Assembly: GCA_034522155.1 (NCBI GenBank) | Contig: JAXHLP010000005.1 | Location: forward strand, 310,001 to 374,000 | Direction of reading: 5' to 3' | Length of the DNA: 64,000 nucleotides | Source of the DNA: Salinilacustrithrix sp034522155 | GTDB lineage: Bacteria; Actinomycetota; Acidimicrobiia; Acidimicrobiales; Salinilacustritrichaceae | Shown: positions 40,655-49,502 of the stretch, piece after piece | How positions within the stretch are numbered: position 1 is the first letter of the stretch | Layout: the number at the start of each line of letters is the position of its first letter | Translations under genes and position numbers: made by a program | Notes under the pieces: model-generated | The model's input: the letters and a program-made list of their open reading frames with translations, nothing else | The model's database searches: none | Told to the model about the DNA's origin: nothing

Positions 40655-41500
40655 GTGAGTGGTCGCCTCGTCGTCGTCGGGACACCCATCGGGAACCTCG
40701 ACGACCTGTCGCCACGCGCCACGGAGGCGCTTCGGGGCGCTGCCGTCGTGGCCTGCGAGGACACCCGTCGCACGGGACGGCTGCTGTCCGCTGTCGGCAT
40801 CTCGTCCCCCGAGTACGTGGTCGTCAACGATCACACCGAGACCGACGCCGCACGCGGTCTGGCCGAGCGGATCCGGGGCGGTGCGGTCGTCGCGCTGGTC
40901 ACCGACGCAGGAATGCCGGCGGTTTCGGACCCCGGCCAGGCGGTGGTCGCGACCGTCGCCGACGCTGGCCTTTCCATCGAGGTCATACCGGGGCCGACCG
41001 CCGTCTCGGCGGCACTTGCTGGCAGTGGCCTGCCGTCCGGCCGGTGGGTGTTCGAGGGCTTCCTCCCGCGGAAGGAAAGCGCGCGCCACGAACGGTTGGC
41101 CGAGATCGCGGCTGAGCGACGGACGGTCGTGCTGTACGAGGCCCCCCACCGGGTGGCCCGCACCGTCGACGACCTCCTCGGGGTGTGCGAACCGGAACGG
41201 CGGGTCGCGCTGGCCCGGGAGCTCACCAAGCTCCACGAGGAGTTCGTGCGGGGGACCCTGGCCGATGCCCGCCGATGGCTCGACGAGCACGAGCCCAAGG
41301 GCGAGTTCGTCGTCGTCCTCGACGGCGCGGCACCGGCGCCGGATGCCACGGATGCCGACATCAGGGCCGCGCTCGCCGAGCAGCGCGATACCGGCGCCTC
41401 GACCCGCGACGCGGTGGCGGCGGTGACGGCGCGCTTCGGCGTGGCCAAGCGCAGGGTCTACGACCTGGCCACGGGGGCTGGGCCGCTCGGCGACGCATGA
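40655..41500 (+). CDS. rsmI: 16S rRNA (cytidine-1402 2'-O)-methyltransferase
   Basis: A 281-residue SAM-dependent methyltransferase that modifies C1402 in the decoding centre of 16S rRNA. Family marks are VVVGTPIGNLDDLSPRATEAL at the N-terminus, ACEDTRRTGRLL, ALVTDAGMPAVSDPGQ, VIPGPTAVSAALAGSGLP, FEGFLPRK and YEAPHRVARTV, in this order. The C-terminal 50 residues contain a helix-turn-helix-like part. GTG is the first start in frame after the propeller gene, 22 nt downstream of its stop. Confidence 0.93.
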   Translation: MSGRLVVVGTPIGNLDDLSPRATEALRGAAVVACEDTRRTGRLLSAVGISSPEYVVVNDHTETDAARGLAERIRGGAVVALVTDAGMPAVSDPGQAVVATVADAGLSIEVIPGPTAVSAALAGSGLPSGRWVFEGFLPRKESARHERLAEIAAERRTVVLYEAPHRVARTVDDLLGVCEPERRVALARELTKLHEEFVRGTLADARRWLDEHEPKGEFVVVLDGAAPAPDATDADIRAALAEQRDTGASTRDAVAAVTARFGVAKRRVYDLATGAGPLGDA

Positions 41501-41539
41501 TGGCCTGCGACCTCGAGCGCGCCACAGGCGCGGTGGAGA

Positions 41540-41570
41540 TCGCCGGAACTTTCGACGCTGATTCCGGCGA
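41540..41570. terminator. Hairpin between convergent rsmI and methyltransferase genes
   Basis: TCGCCGGAA (41540-41548) and TTCCGGCGA (41562-41570) form a 9-bp stem with a 13-nt loop. Outer complementary segments (GCGACC near 41508 and GGTCGC near 41575) could extend it. It lies in the 132-bp convergent gap and can stop transcription from both sides. Confidence 0.55.
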
Positions 41571-41632
41571 CCTGGGTCGCGCTCCTGGCGCGTCTCACGT
41601 CGCCGAAAGGTCGCCGGCTGAGCCGTCGGCGG

Positions 41633-42484
41633 TCAGTCGGTCGCGGCATCGAGGAGCTCAGCGAGGGTGGCAGGCTTGTGCTTACGTCGCAGGGCGCGGC
41701 GGATGCCCTGAACCGCGCCCTCGGTGAGCTCCCACATGCCGTCGTCCTCCTCGGTGGCGACGACGATCAACGCATGCTCCTCGACACCGGTGACCCGGAC
41801 GGCGCCCGCGGCGACGGCGCCCTCCTCGAGCATCTCCCAGCGGAGGTCGACGGCGAGGTGGGCTGGCCCGTCGAGGTGGTCGGCGCCACTCACCGCCGTG
41901 GCCAGGCTGGCGAAGTTTCGGCTCAGCTTCACGCCGACGGGCCCACCGGGATGGACGAGGTCGAGGCAGCTCAGCGACTGGCACTCGGGGTCGGCAGCCA
42001 CCAACGTTCCGGCGCACGGCCAGCCCGGGCTCGGGACCCGGCGACGGCGCCCCGGCAGGGTGTACAGACGGGCCGCGCCCGACCGCTTGGTCGGCACCAG
42101 GCCCGGCACGTCGAAGTCGACGGTGACCAGCTTCGTTCGCGGGTGCGGCTGCAGGGCCGGCAGCAGGCGCTGGAGGGTGGCCGGCGCGAGGTAGGCGAAG
42201 AACACATCCGCGTCGAGCTCGAGGTCGGGGTCGAACAGGTCGCCGACCCAGAGGTCGGCGTCGACGCCGGCATCGTCGAGGTGCTGGCGTGCCTCCTCCA
42301 CCAGTTCGGGGTCTGCCTCGATGCCCGCGACCGAGGCGCCGTGCTTGGATGCCGCCAGCAGCACCTGGCCGTCGCCGCACCCGAGGTCGACCAGCCGGTC
42401 CGATGTTCCGACGCCGGCCAGGTCGAGCGCCTCCTCGACGGCTTCTCCTTGGCTCGGCGCCCAGAACGGCCAGGTTCGAAGCAC
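41633..42484 (-). CDS. Class I SAM-dependent methyltransferase
   Basis: A 283-residue protein. Residues 35-100 are a class I methyltransferase core with the SAM loop LVDLGCGDGQVLLAA and the acidic VAGIEADPELVEEAR. The C-terminal 130 residues are a separate domain ending in a basic helix (RRALRRKHKPATLAELLDAA) that I do not recognise. The GTG at 42484 (MLRTWPFWAPSQ) is used; a longer frame would run into the hairpin element at 42509. It follows galT in the same direction. Confidence 0.75.
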   Translation of the reverse strand: MLRTWPFWAPSQGEAVEEALDLAGVGTSDRLVDLGCGDGQVLLAASKHGASVAGIEADPELVEEARQHLDDAGVDADLWVGDLFDPDLELDADVFFAYLAPATLQRLLPALQPHPRTKLVTVDFDVPGLVPTKRSGAARLYTLPGRRRRVPSPGWPCAGTLVAADPECQSLSCLDLVHPGGPVGVKLSRNFASLATAVSGADHLDGPAHLAVDLRWEMLEEGAVAAGAVRVTGVEEHALIVVATEEDDGMWELTEGAVQGIRRALRRKHKPATLAELLDAATD

Positions 42485-42508
42485 CCCCCGGGGAGAGTGC
42501 TTCGAATT

Positions 42509-42537
42509 CGAGTTGTTCGGCAGGGCCTCACAACTCG
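42509..42537 (+). repeat. Invariant-loop hairpin element, copy C
   Basis: Arms CGAGTTGT (42509-42516) and ACAACTCG (42530-42537) surround the loop TCGGCAGGGCCTC. It lies between galT and the methyltransferase gene, both on the minus strand, so this copy is antisense to transcription, unlike copies A, B and D. Confidence 0.72.
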
Positions 42538-42559
42538 CGGGCACGGACCGCGCTGTCAC

Positions 42560-43543
42560 CTAGGCGCTGATGAGCTGTTCGCAGGCGATCTCCGGAGAGA
42601 TGATGTTGATCATCACGCCGGTGCCCTGTTCGAAGCCGGCGACCGAGGTCAGTCGCGGGGTCACGTGCACGTGCCAGTGGTACGCACCGGGTTGGTTGTG
42701 CGGCGCCGTGTGGAACACCAGGTTGTAGGCGAAGTCACCCACGACCGAGCGCAGGCGCGCGAGACCATCGCGAATCGACTTGCCCACGGCGACCAGGTCC
42801 TTCGGCGGCGCCTCGGTGAGGTGCTCGTGGTGGTTGCGGGGTACGACCAGCATCTCGAAGGGGGCCGCCGCCCAGTACGGTGACAGCAGGGCGACGCGGT
42901 CGTCGGCGTACACGACGCGGTGACCGACGTCGATCTCGGCCTCGGCCACCGTGCACAACAGGCACGAGCCGTCGAAGCGGTCGAAGCCGCGCAGCTCGTC
43001 GCTGATCGAACCCGGCACGAACGGGATCCCGAGCAACTGACCGTGGGGGTGTTCGATCGAAGCGCCGGCCTCGCGCCCGGCGTTGACGATCGCCTGCGTG
43101 TAGCGCGTGCCGGCCTGACGGCCGTGGTCCTCCATCCGGTCGCGGATGGCGGCCATCACCAGCCCGGTCTGCTTGTCGTCGAGGTCGGCCCAGCTCGTCT
43201 CGTGGTCGGGAGACAGGACCAGCACCTCGTGGATGCCCGACGCATTGGCCTGGGTGAACACCGGACCGAGGTTCGTGACCCGCATCGGCTCGTTGCCGCT
43301 GAACGCGGGGTACTTGTTGGGCACCACGCGAACGAGCCACGAACCCTCCTTGCTGTACTCCTCGAGCGAGGGCGGGGTCGCTTCCTCGTTCCCGGGGCAG
43401 AAGGGGCACGGGCGTTCGGGGTCGGCTTCGACCGGAAGCTGGCGGCTGACGAGGTGGCCGGGACGCTCGGCCCTGGTCGACGAGATCGTCACCCACCGTC
43501 CCGTCAACGGGTTGAGGCGCAGCTGGCTCACGGCATCGAACAC
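42560..43543 (-). CDS. galT: Galactose-1-phosphate uridylyltransferase
   Basis: A 327-residue HIT-superfamily nucleotidyltransferase that exchanges UMP between UDP-glucose and galactose-1-phosphate. The active-site motif IEHPHGQLLG is present with both histidines, as are the zinc cysteines in CPFCPGNE and the metal site near NHHEHLTEAP and YHWHVHVTPR. Some actinobacterial relatives act as ADP/UDP-sugar phosphorylases, so substrate range is not certain. Its GTG overlaps the stop of the upstream methyltransferase by one base. Confidence 0.88.
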   Translation of the reverse strand: MFDAVSQLRLNPLTGRWVTISSTRAERPGHLVSRQLPVEADPERPCPFCPGNEEATPPSLEEYSKEGSWLVRVVPNKYPAFSGNEPMRVTNLGPVFTQANASGIHEVLVLSPDHETSWADLDDKQTGLVMAAIRDRMEDHGRQAGTRYTQAIVNAGREAGASIEHPHGQLLGIPFVPGSISDELRGFDRFDGSCLLCTVAEAEIDVGHRVVYADDRVALLSPYWAAAPFEMLVVPRNHHEHLTEAPPKDLVAVGKSIRDGLARLRSVVGDFAYNLVFHTAPHNQPGAYHWHVHVTPRLTSVAGFEQGTGVMINIISPEIACEQLISA

Positions 43544-44286
43544 TACCGGGGGCCCTCTGCCGCCCCGAACACACTCACCTGGGTGTCGCAGTCGACGTCG
43601 AACGGCGCACCGGCCCAGTCGGCGTACCGCTCGCGGAGGGAGAGCCCCGCACTCGCCGCGATGCGGTCGAGCCCGGCCGGATCGGTGAAGTGCAGGTGCC
43701 AGGGGCGGAGCCGGACCGGTTCACCGTCCCGCAGCTCGACGTGGTGGCCCGAGACCGTCCGCTCGGCCGGGTCGGTCCGGCTCACGCGCAGCACGACACC
43801 GTCGGCGTCGAGTCGGGCCAGCTCGACGTGGTCGGCGGGCCCGGACGGGAGCGCACCCGGCACGAACGTCTCGACGATGACGATCCCGCCAGGCGTCAGC
43901 AACGCTCTCGCCTCGGTCAGGCATCGTCGTTGCAGCGACGTCGTCGGGAGGTTGAAGAACGTGTTGAACGCGACGAGCACCGCGCCGGCCGAGCCGTGCC
44001 GGACCGGGATCTCCGCCATGTCGGCCGCGGCGACGGGCACCGACGGCACCCGCGAACGCGATCTCGCCAACATGGCGAGCGAGGCATCCACGCCCACGAC
44101 CGGGAGGCCGGCCTCGCGCAGCGGTCCGGCCAGTCGACCCGTGCCGCTGCCCAGCTCGATGACCGGACCGTCGGTCCGGGTGGCGACGAACGTGGCCGTC
44201 GCTCCGGGTGGCGACACGTCGGCGTACCAGTCGTCGTAGACGTCGGCGAAGCCGTCGCCGTAGGTCGACGGGCGGTAGCCATCCAT
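43543..44286 (-). CDS. SAM-dependent methyltransferase (type 11-like)
   Basis: A 247-residue methyltransferase with YDDWYADV near the start, the SAM loop VIELGSGTGRLAGPL, VGVDASLAMLARSR and an LLTPGGIVIVETF strand. The first ATG (MDGYRPSTYG) at 44286 is chosen. It is divergent from the small CxxC gene by 60 nt and coupled to galT. The substrate is unknown. Confidence 0.82.
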   Translation of the reverse strand: MDGYRPSTYGDGFADVYDDWYADVSPPGATATFVATRTDGPVIELGSGTGRLAGPLREAGLPVVGVDASLAMLARSRSRVPSVPVAAADMAEIPVRHGSAGAVLVAFNTFFNLPTTSLQRRCLTEARALLTPGGIVIVETFVPGALPSGPADHVELARLDADGVVLRVSRTDPAERTVSGHHVELRDGEPVRLRPWHLHFTDPAGLDRIAASAGLSLRERYADWAGAPFDVDCDTQVSVFGAAEGPR

Positions 44287-44346
44287 GGGGTCATCGTGGC
44301 AGGCGTGGGGCAGTCGCTTGCAGGCCGGTCGGTAGCGTGGCCGCCG

Positions 44347-44487
44347 ATGAGCGACGACCGTCGGCGGCCAGCGCAGTACGAGTCGGACACCGGCGTCGAG
44401 GCGGCCATCGCCGACGGCCCCTGCCCCCACTGCGCCCGGACCACGCCGCGTGTCGTGCCGGGCGTCATTCCCGGTGGTCAGCAATGA
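44347..44487 (+). CDS. Small CxxC protein
   Basis: A 46-residue protein with one CPHC knuckle (DGPCPHCARTTPR), perhaps a metal-binding or redox site. It is not recognised. Its stop overlaps the start of the next gene as ATGA, so it is the first gene of the MoxR-type operon. Confidence 0.55.
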   Translation: MSDDRRRPAQYESDTGVEAAIADGPCPHCARTTPRVVPGVIPGGQQ

Positions 44488-45446
44488 GCGCACCGTGGGC
44501 CGCGCCCGGGTCGTCGGCGCTTCAGCCCGAGGGGCCGTCCGAACCGGCGACCACCGCGCACACCGGATCCGGGTCCTCCTCGGCGGCGGTCCGGGCGGCG
44601 CCCCCCCTGCCCCCGCCACCCGTCCCGTTCCGGCCGATGACGATCGCCGACCTGCTCGACGGCTCGTTCGCGATCCTCAAGCGCCGCCCCCGCGAGGTCC
44701 TGCTGCTGGCGGCCGCCTTCGTCATCCCGGTCCAGCTGCTGGCGTCGGTCCTCCTGCGCGACGTGCTCGCCGAGGGCGGCTTCGCCGGCACCGGGCTCGG
44801 AGAGTCGACGTCGTCGGTGGGGTTCGAGGAGTCCGGCGAGCTCACCGGCCTGGGCCCGACCCTGGTGTCGGCGCTCATCAGCGTGTCCTCGCTCGCCCTG
44901 CTGGCGGGTGCCCTCGCCCGGCTCGTCGCGGACTGGCATCGGGGCGAGCGCGGCACGCCTGGTGCCGTGATCCTGGCCACGCTGCGCCGGTCGCCGGCCC
45001 TGCTCGTCGGCGTGGTGGTCGTGCACCTCCTCGAGCTGCTGGGGCTCGTCGCGTTCGGCATCGGCGCCTACGTGATGATGTGTTTCCTGCACGTGGTGTC
45101 GCCGGTGATCGTGGCCGAGGAGGTGGGCCCGTTCACCGCGATCGTTCGCTCGTTCCGGTTGACCACGTCGAAGGCGTGGCGTTCCCTCTACGTGCCACTC
45201 CTCGTCGGCGTGGTCGGCGCGCTCGTGGGACTGGGGTTCCAGCTCATCCCCGAGCTGGTGATCCTGCTGGTGTCCGAGGACTGGTACTGGCTCGTCCGCA
45301 GCTCGGGTTCGATGCTGGCCCAACTCGTGGTCGCCCCGTTCACCGCCGGTGTGGCCGTGCTCTACCACCTCGATCTCCGGATCCGGTCCGAGGGCTACGA
45401 CATCCACCGCCAGGTTGCCTGGTACCAGTCCAGCGGGGTGCACTGA
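44484..45446 (+). CDS. Membrane protein, GDPD-membrane-domain-like
   Basis: A 320-residue protein with an N-terminal Ser/Thr/Pro-rich soluble part (residues 1-50) followed by RPMTIADLLDGSFAILKRRPREVLL, a hallmark of a family of six-helix actinobacterial membrane proteins related to the membrane domain of glycerophosphodiester phosphodiesterases. Predicted helices lie near 70-90, 125-150, 175-200, 205-225, 235-260 and 275-300. The function is not known; it is commonly next to DUF4129 genes. Confidence 0.75.
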   Translation: MSAPWAAPGSSALQPEGPSEPATTAHTGSGSSSAAVRAAPPLPPPPVPFRPMTIADLLDGSFAILKRRPREVLLLAAAFVIPVQLLASVLLRDVLAEGGFAGTGLGESTSSVGFEESGELTGLGPTLVSALISVSSLALLAGALARLVADWHRGERGTPGAVILATLRRSPALLVGVVVVHLLELLGLVAFGIGAYVMMCFLHVVSPVIVAEEVGPFTAIVRSFRLTTSKAWRSLYVPLLVGVVGALVGLGFQLIPELVILLVSEDWYWLVRSSGSMLAQLVVAPFTAGVAVLYHLDLRIRSEGYDIHRQVAWYQSSGVH

Positions 45447-45447
45447 G

Positions 45448-46113
45448 ATGGGACTGCTCGCCGGAGACCTCGACGGCCCGCCACCCGTCGACCCCGACGA
45501 CGCCCGCCGGACCGCCGAGGACATCCTCGATGCGCCGGAGTACGCCGAGCCCACCCAGAGCGTGGTGGAGCGGGCCCTGGAGTGGCTGGCCGAGCGGCTC
45601 GAGGGGTTCGTCGGGACACCGGGCGGCGGGGGACCGGGCTCGGCCATCGCCTGGTTCCTCATCGTCGGGCTGGTCGCGCTGGCGGCCTGGTTCGTCTATC
45701 GAGCGGTGCAGGTGCGGGGCATCCGGAAGCGTCCGCCGGAGCCGGCCCTGCGCTACGGCACCGAGTCGCACCGGGACGCCACCGCATGGCTGGCCGAGGC
45801 CAGCCGGCTCGCGGACGAGGGCGACCACTCGGGTGCGCTCCGGTGTCGCCACCAGGCGCTCGTGGCGCGGCTGGTGACCGACGGTGTGGTCGACGACGTG
45901 GCGGGTCGGACCGCCGGGGAGTACCGCGACCTGGCGGCCGATCGCCTGCCACGTGAGACCGACCGCCTGGCCGCGCTCACCGCGACCTTCGACGACGTCT
46001 GGTACGGCGGCACGGCCACCGACGCCGTCGGGTATGCGGCCTTCGTCGGTGAGTGCGAGCAGGTGGAGCAGGCGATCGACGCCCGGGTCGGCGAAGCGGC
46101 GGGGATCGGGTGA
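45448..46113 (+). CDS. DUF4129 membrane protein
   Basis: A 221-residue protein with one membrane helix (about residues 68-88, AWFLIVGLVALAAWFVYRAV). It has a C-terminal cytosolic DUF4129 part with GDHSGALRCRHQALVARL, RTAGEYRDLAA and ATFDDVWYGGTATDA, the core family motif. Such proteins accompany MoxR ATPases and DUF58 proteins and resemble a part of transglutaminase-like operons. One base separates it from the previous gene and it overlaps the next (TGATG). Confidence 0.82.
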   Translation: MGLLAGDLDGPPPVDPDDARRTAEDILDAPEYAEPTQSVVERALEWLAERLEGFVGTPGGGGPGSAIAWFLIVGLVALAAWFVYRAVQVRGIRKRPPEPALRYGTESHRDATAWLAEASRLADEGDHSGALRCRHQALVARLVTDGVVDDVAGRTAGEYRDLAADRLPRETDRLAALTATFDDVWYGGTATDAVGYAAFVGECEQVEQAIDARVGEAAGIG

Positions 46114-47192
46114 TGCGACGCTGGCTCTGGGTGGTCGGGATCGTCCTGGCCGTCGTGCTCACCGCGTACATCGGTGCCGCCCGCCAGACGGGAGGGCCGC
46201 CGCTCGATCCCGACAGCACGTCGCCCGACGGCGCCAAGGCGGTGGTCGAGCTGGTCGGCCGTCTGGGCGGTGACATGGACGTGGTCGAGGGGGCGCCCGA
46301 CACCTCGGTCGACGTGGCACTGCTGCTCGAGGACCGCTATCCACGCGAGCAGGCCGGCGACGTCGAGGCGTGGGTGCGTGGTGGCGGAACCCTGGTCGTG
46401 GCCGATGTCCGTTCCCTGTTCACTCCGTCGACCGCACCCGGGTCGGTCGAGACCGTGCGGGGTGGTTGCCCGCTCGGCGCGCTGGAGGGTGTCGGCACCC
46501 TCGAGGTGGGCGAGGGACGCGGGTACCAGGTCCCGTCCGGTTCGACGGGGTGCTTCGGTGACGGATCAGGCTCCTACCTGGTGTCGACGCCCATGGGCGA
46601 CGGCGAGGTGGTCGCGCTCGGTGGGCCCGACGCGTTCACGAACCAGTACCTCGACGAGGCCGACAACGCGGTGCTCGCGGGCGCGCTGCTGGCCGGCGAG
46701 GGAACCCGGACCGCCTTCCTCCAGCCCGCGTTCGTCGGCGGTGGGGACGACGACCTCGTCGACCTCGTCAAGACGCCGGTCCGGGCAGCGCTCGCCCAAC
46801 TGGCCGTCGTGTTCGTCGTCGTCGTCGTGTGGCGTGCCCGTCGCCTCGGGCGTCCGGTGGAGGAGCACCAACCCACCCAGATCCAGGGCGCGGAGCTCAC
46901 CAACGCCGTGGGGCGCCTCCTCCAGTCGAATCGCCGTCCCGACCGCGCCGCGGCGATCCTGCGGGACCATGCCCGGCGGGATCTCTCCGGTCCGCTCGGT
47001 CTGCCCCTCGACGCGTCGGTCGACGTCGTCGAGGCCACCCTCACCGCCCGGACATCGCTCGACCACGTCGAGGTCCGCCGGGCGGTCTCCGACCCGGTGT
47101 CCACCGACGACGCGCTCGTCGAGGTCGCCCATCTGCTCAGCCGCATCCGTGAGGAGCTCACCCATGACCGATCCATCACCCGCCCGTCCTGA
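46113..47192 (+). CDS. DUF4350 membrane protein
   Basis: A 359-residue protein with an N-terminal helix (WLWVVGIVLAVVLTAYIG), an extracytoplasmic DUF4350 domain (GAKAVVELVGRLGGDMDVV; VRGGGTLVVADV; GGPDAFTNQYLDEADNAVLA), a second helix near residue 230 (LAVVFVVVVVWRARRLGRP) and a cytosolic tail. The domain resembles a glutamine-amidotransferase-like fold used as a binding module. GTG at 46110 is an alternative start. It overlaps moxR by 29 nt. Confidence 0.8.
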   Translation: MRRWLWVVGIVLAVVLTAYIGAARQTGGPPLDPDSTSPDGAKAVVELVGRLGGDMDVVEGAPDTSVDVALLLEDRYPREQAGDVEAWVRGGGTLVVADVRSLFTPSTAPGSVETVRGGCPLGALEGVGTLEVGEGRGYQVPSGSTGCFGDGSGSYLVSTPMGDGEVVALGGPDAFTNQYLDEADNAVLAGALLAGEGTRTAFLQPAFVGGGDDDLVDLVKTPVRAALAQLAVVFVVVVVWRARRLGRPVEEHQPTQIQGAELTNAVGRLLQSNRRPDRAAAILRDHARRDLSGPLGLPLDASVDVVEATLTARTSLDHVEVRRAVSDPVSTDDALVEVAHLLSRIREELTHDRSITRPS

Positions 47193-48168
47193 CACCCCGA
47201 GCCCGGACGGCCCCGATCCGGACAGCACGCCCCGGGCCGCCGTGCTGGCCGTGCGCGACGAGGTCGCCAAGGTCGTGGTCGGCCAGGACGGCGTCCTGTC
47301 CGGCATCATGGCCGCGCTGCTCGTCCGCGGCCACGTGCTGCTCGAGGGCGTGCCCGGCGTGGCCAAGACGTTGCTGGTCAAGACCATCGCCGCGTCGTTC
47401 GACCTCGACTTCAAGCGGGTGCAGTTCACCCCCGACCTGATGCCCTCCGACGTGCTCGGTCAGGTGATCTACGACGGCGAACAGGGCTTCCGCTTCCGCG
47501 AGGGACCGGCCTTCACCAACGTGTTGCTCTCCGACGAGATCAACCGGACCCCGCCCAAGACCCAGGCGGCGTTGCTCGAGGCGATGGAGGAGCGGCAGGT
47601 ATCGGTCGAGGGCGCGGCCCGCAGCCTGCCCGAGCCGTTCGTCGTCATCGCGACGCAGAACCCGGTCGAGTACGAGGGCACCTACCCGTTGCCCGAGGCT
47701 CAGCTCGACCGGTTCCTGTTCAAGCTCCAGGTCGGCTATCCAGATGCCACCCAGGAGCAGGAGATCCTGGCCCGCCACCACGCCGGTCTCGACCCCCACG
47801 ATCCGGAGACGGCCGGCGTGCATGCCGTCGCCGGTGCCGCCGACCTGGCGGCCGGCCGACGCGAGGTGGATGCCATCGGGGTCGACGATCAGGTGCTGGC
47901 CTACATCGTGGCCATCGCCCGCGCCACCCGGGAGAGCTCGTCGCTCTCCCTCGGCGTCTCGCCACGTGGGGCGGCGTGGCTGCTCCATGCGGCCAAGGCG
48001 TGGGCGTGGCTGGCCGGGCGGAGCTTCGTGACCCCCGACGAGGTCAAGGCCGTGGTCCGGCCCACGCTGCGGCACCGCATCCAGGTCCGTCCCGAGCTCG
48101 AGCTCGAGGGCACCACCGCCGACGCGGTGCTCGACGGCATCCTCGCCACCGTTCCGGCCCCGCGCTGA
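47164..48168 (+). CDS. MoxR-family AAA+ ATPase
   Basis: A 334-residue chaperone-like ATPase. Walker A region is LLEGVPGVAKTLLVKT, Walker B LLSDEINRTPPKTQAALLEAMEE, sensor 1 VIATQNPVEYEGTYPLPEAQLDRF, followed by the lid with GVSPRGAAWLLHAAKAWAWLAGR. MoxR proteins remodel or activate partner proteins together with DUF58/VWA proteins. The set of neighbours (DUF58, DUF4129, DUF4350) is the usual one. The N-terminal 25 residues are disordered. Confidence 0.9.
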   Translation: MTDPSPARPDTPSPDGPDPDSTPRAAVLAVRDEVAKVVVGQDGVLSGIMAALLVRGHVLLEGVPGVAKTLLVKTIAASFDLDFKRVQFTPDLMPSDVLGQVIYDGEQGFRFREGPAFTNVLLSDEINRTPPKTQAALLEAMEERQVSVEGAARSLPEPFVVIATQNPVEYEGTYPLPEAQLDRFLFKLQVGYPDATQEQEILARHHAGLDPHDPETAGVHAVAGAADLAAGRREVDAIGVDDQVLAYIVAIARATRESSSLSLGVSPRGAAWLLHAAKAWAWLAGRSFVTPDEVKAVVRPTLRHRIQVRPELELEGTTADAVLDGILATVPAPR

Positions 48169-48169
48169 C

Positions 48170-49492
48170 GTGCCCGTCCTCACCGCCCGCCTCGCGGTCG
48201 TCGCCGCCATCGGCGTCGTGGTCGTGGCGGTCGTCCCCGGGTCGGTGGTCGCGCGGCTGCTGATCGTGAACGGCGTCCTCGCGGTCGTGGTCGTCGCCGA
48301 CTGGTTGCTGGCCCCTCGCCAGGGCGCCTTCGAGATCGAACGGCGACTGCCCAAGGTGATCACCCTCGGCGGTTCCGACGAGCTGACGTGGCGGGTCCGC
48401 AGCCGCCGGAGCCGTCGGTTCCGGTTACAGGTCGCCGACGAGCTCGCGCCGAGCCTCGCCGCCCGGAGCCGCCGTTTCGATGGTGTCGTACCGGCGAACG
48501 GCGTGCTCGAGGCGACGACGACGCTCGAGCCGACACGGCGCGGTCGCTTCGAGGTCACCGAGCTCGTCTGGCGGGCCCACGGTCCACTCGGGCTGGCCGC
48601 CCGCCAGGGGATCTCCCAGCAGTCGGCGGTCCTGCGCGTCTACCCGCGGTTCCGTTCGCGTGAGGAGGCCGAGCTCAAGATCGACAAGGCGCGGATCCTC
48701 GAGGTCGGACTGCGCTCGGCCAAGGGACGGGGTGGCGGCACCGATTTCGACCAGCTCCGCGAGTACACCGTCGACGACGAGTTCCGCCGGATCGACTGGT
48801 CGGCCACGGCACGGATGGGACGCCCGATCGTGCGCACCTACCGAGCGGAGCGGAACCAGAACGTCGTCGTGCTGCTCGACAACGGCCGCGTGATGGCCGG
48901 CCGCGTGGCCAGCGCGGCGGGCGAGAGCGTTCCCCGGGCCGAGTTCGCGATGGACGCGGCCCTGCTGATCACGACGGTGGCCACGCGGCTCGGCGACCGC
49001 TGTGGTCTGCTCGCGTTCGACCGCGGGACCCGTGCCGCCGTCAGTCCGAGCCACGGGCGAAGTCAGCTCGGCAAGGTCACCGACGCGCTCTACGACCTCG
49101 AGCCGGCGCTCGTCGACAGCGACTACGCCGGCGCCTTCCACGACACCCTGGCCCGCTTCCGCCGGCGGGCGCTGATCGTGTTGCTCACCGACCTGGTCGA
49201 ACAGGCGGTCGGTGAGTCGCTGCTGCCGGCCCTCCCGGTGATCAGTCGCTCCCACCTCCTGCTGGTCGGGGCGATCCAGGACCCCCAGGTGCGCGAGTGG
49301 GCCGACACGCCGGTCACCGACGAGGACTCCGCCTACCGCCAGGCGGCTGCGGCGCGGACGCTGCAGTCGCGCGCCCGCGCCGCGGCTCGTCTGCGAGCCG
49401 CCGGCGCCACCGTCGTCGACGTGCCGCCGTCGCAGCTCGCCTCGACCCTCGGCGACGCCTATCTCGAGATGAAGGCGTCCGGGCGGCTCTGA
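48170..49492 (+). CDS. DUF58 protein with VWA-like fold
   Basis: A 440-residue protein with two N-terminal helices (residues 8-50) and a cytosolic part whose core is GRGGGTDFDQLREYTVDDEFRRIDWSATARMGRPIVRTYRAERNQNVVVLLDNGR, here named by its ends: the DUF58 signature followed by a VWA-like domain with LLDNGRVMAG in place of the DxSxS metal motif. DUF58 proteins are partners of MoxR. GTG at 48170 is 1 nt after the moxR stop. Confidence 0.85.
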   Translation: MPVLTARLAVVAAIGVVVVAVVPGSVVARLLIVNGVLAVVVVADWLLAPRQGAFEIERRLPKVITLGGSDELTWRVRSRRSRRFRLQVADELAPSLAARSRRFDGVVPANGVLEATTTLEPTRRGRFEVTELVWRAHGPLGLAARQGISQQSAVLRVYPRFRSREEAELKIDKARILEVGLRSAKGRGGGTDFDQLREYTVDDEFRRIDWSATARMGRPIVRTYRAERNQNVVVLLDNGRVMAGRVASAAGESVPRAEFAMDAALLITTVATRLGDRCGLLAFDRGTRAAVSPSHGRSQLGKVTDALYDLEPALVDSDYAGAFHDTLARFRRRALIVLLTDLVEQAVGESLLPALPVISRSHLLLVGAIQDPQVREWADTPVTDEDSAYRQAAAARTLQSRARAAARLRAAGATVVDVPPSQLASTLGDAYLEMKASGRL

Positions 49493-49502
49493 GGAGCTCA
49501 GG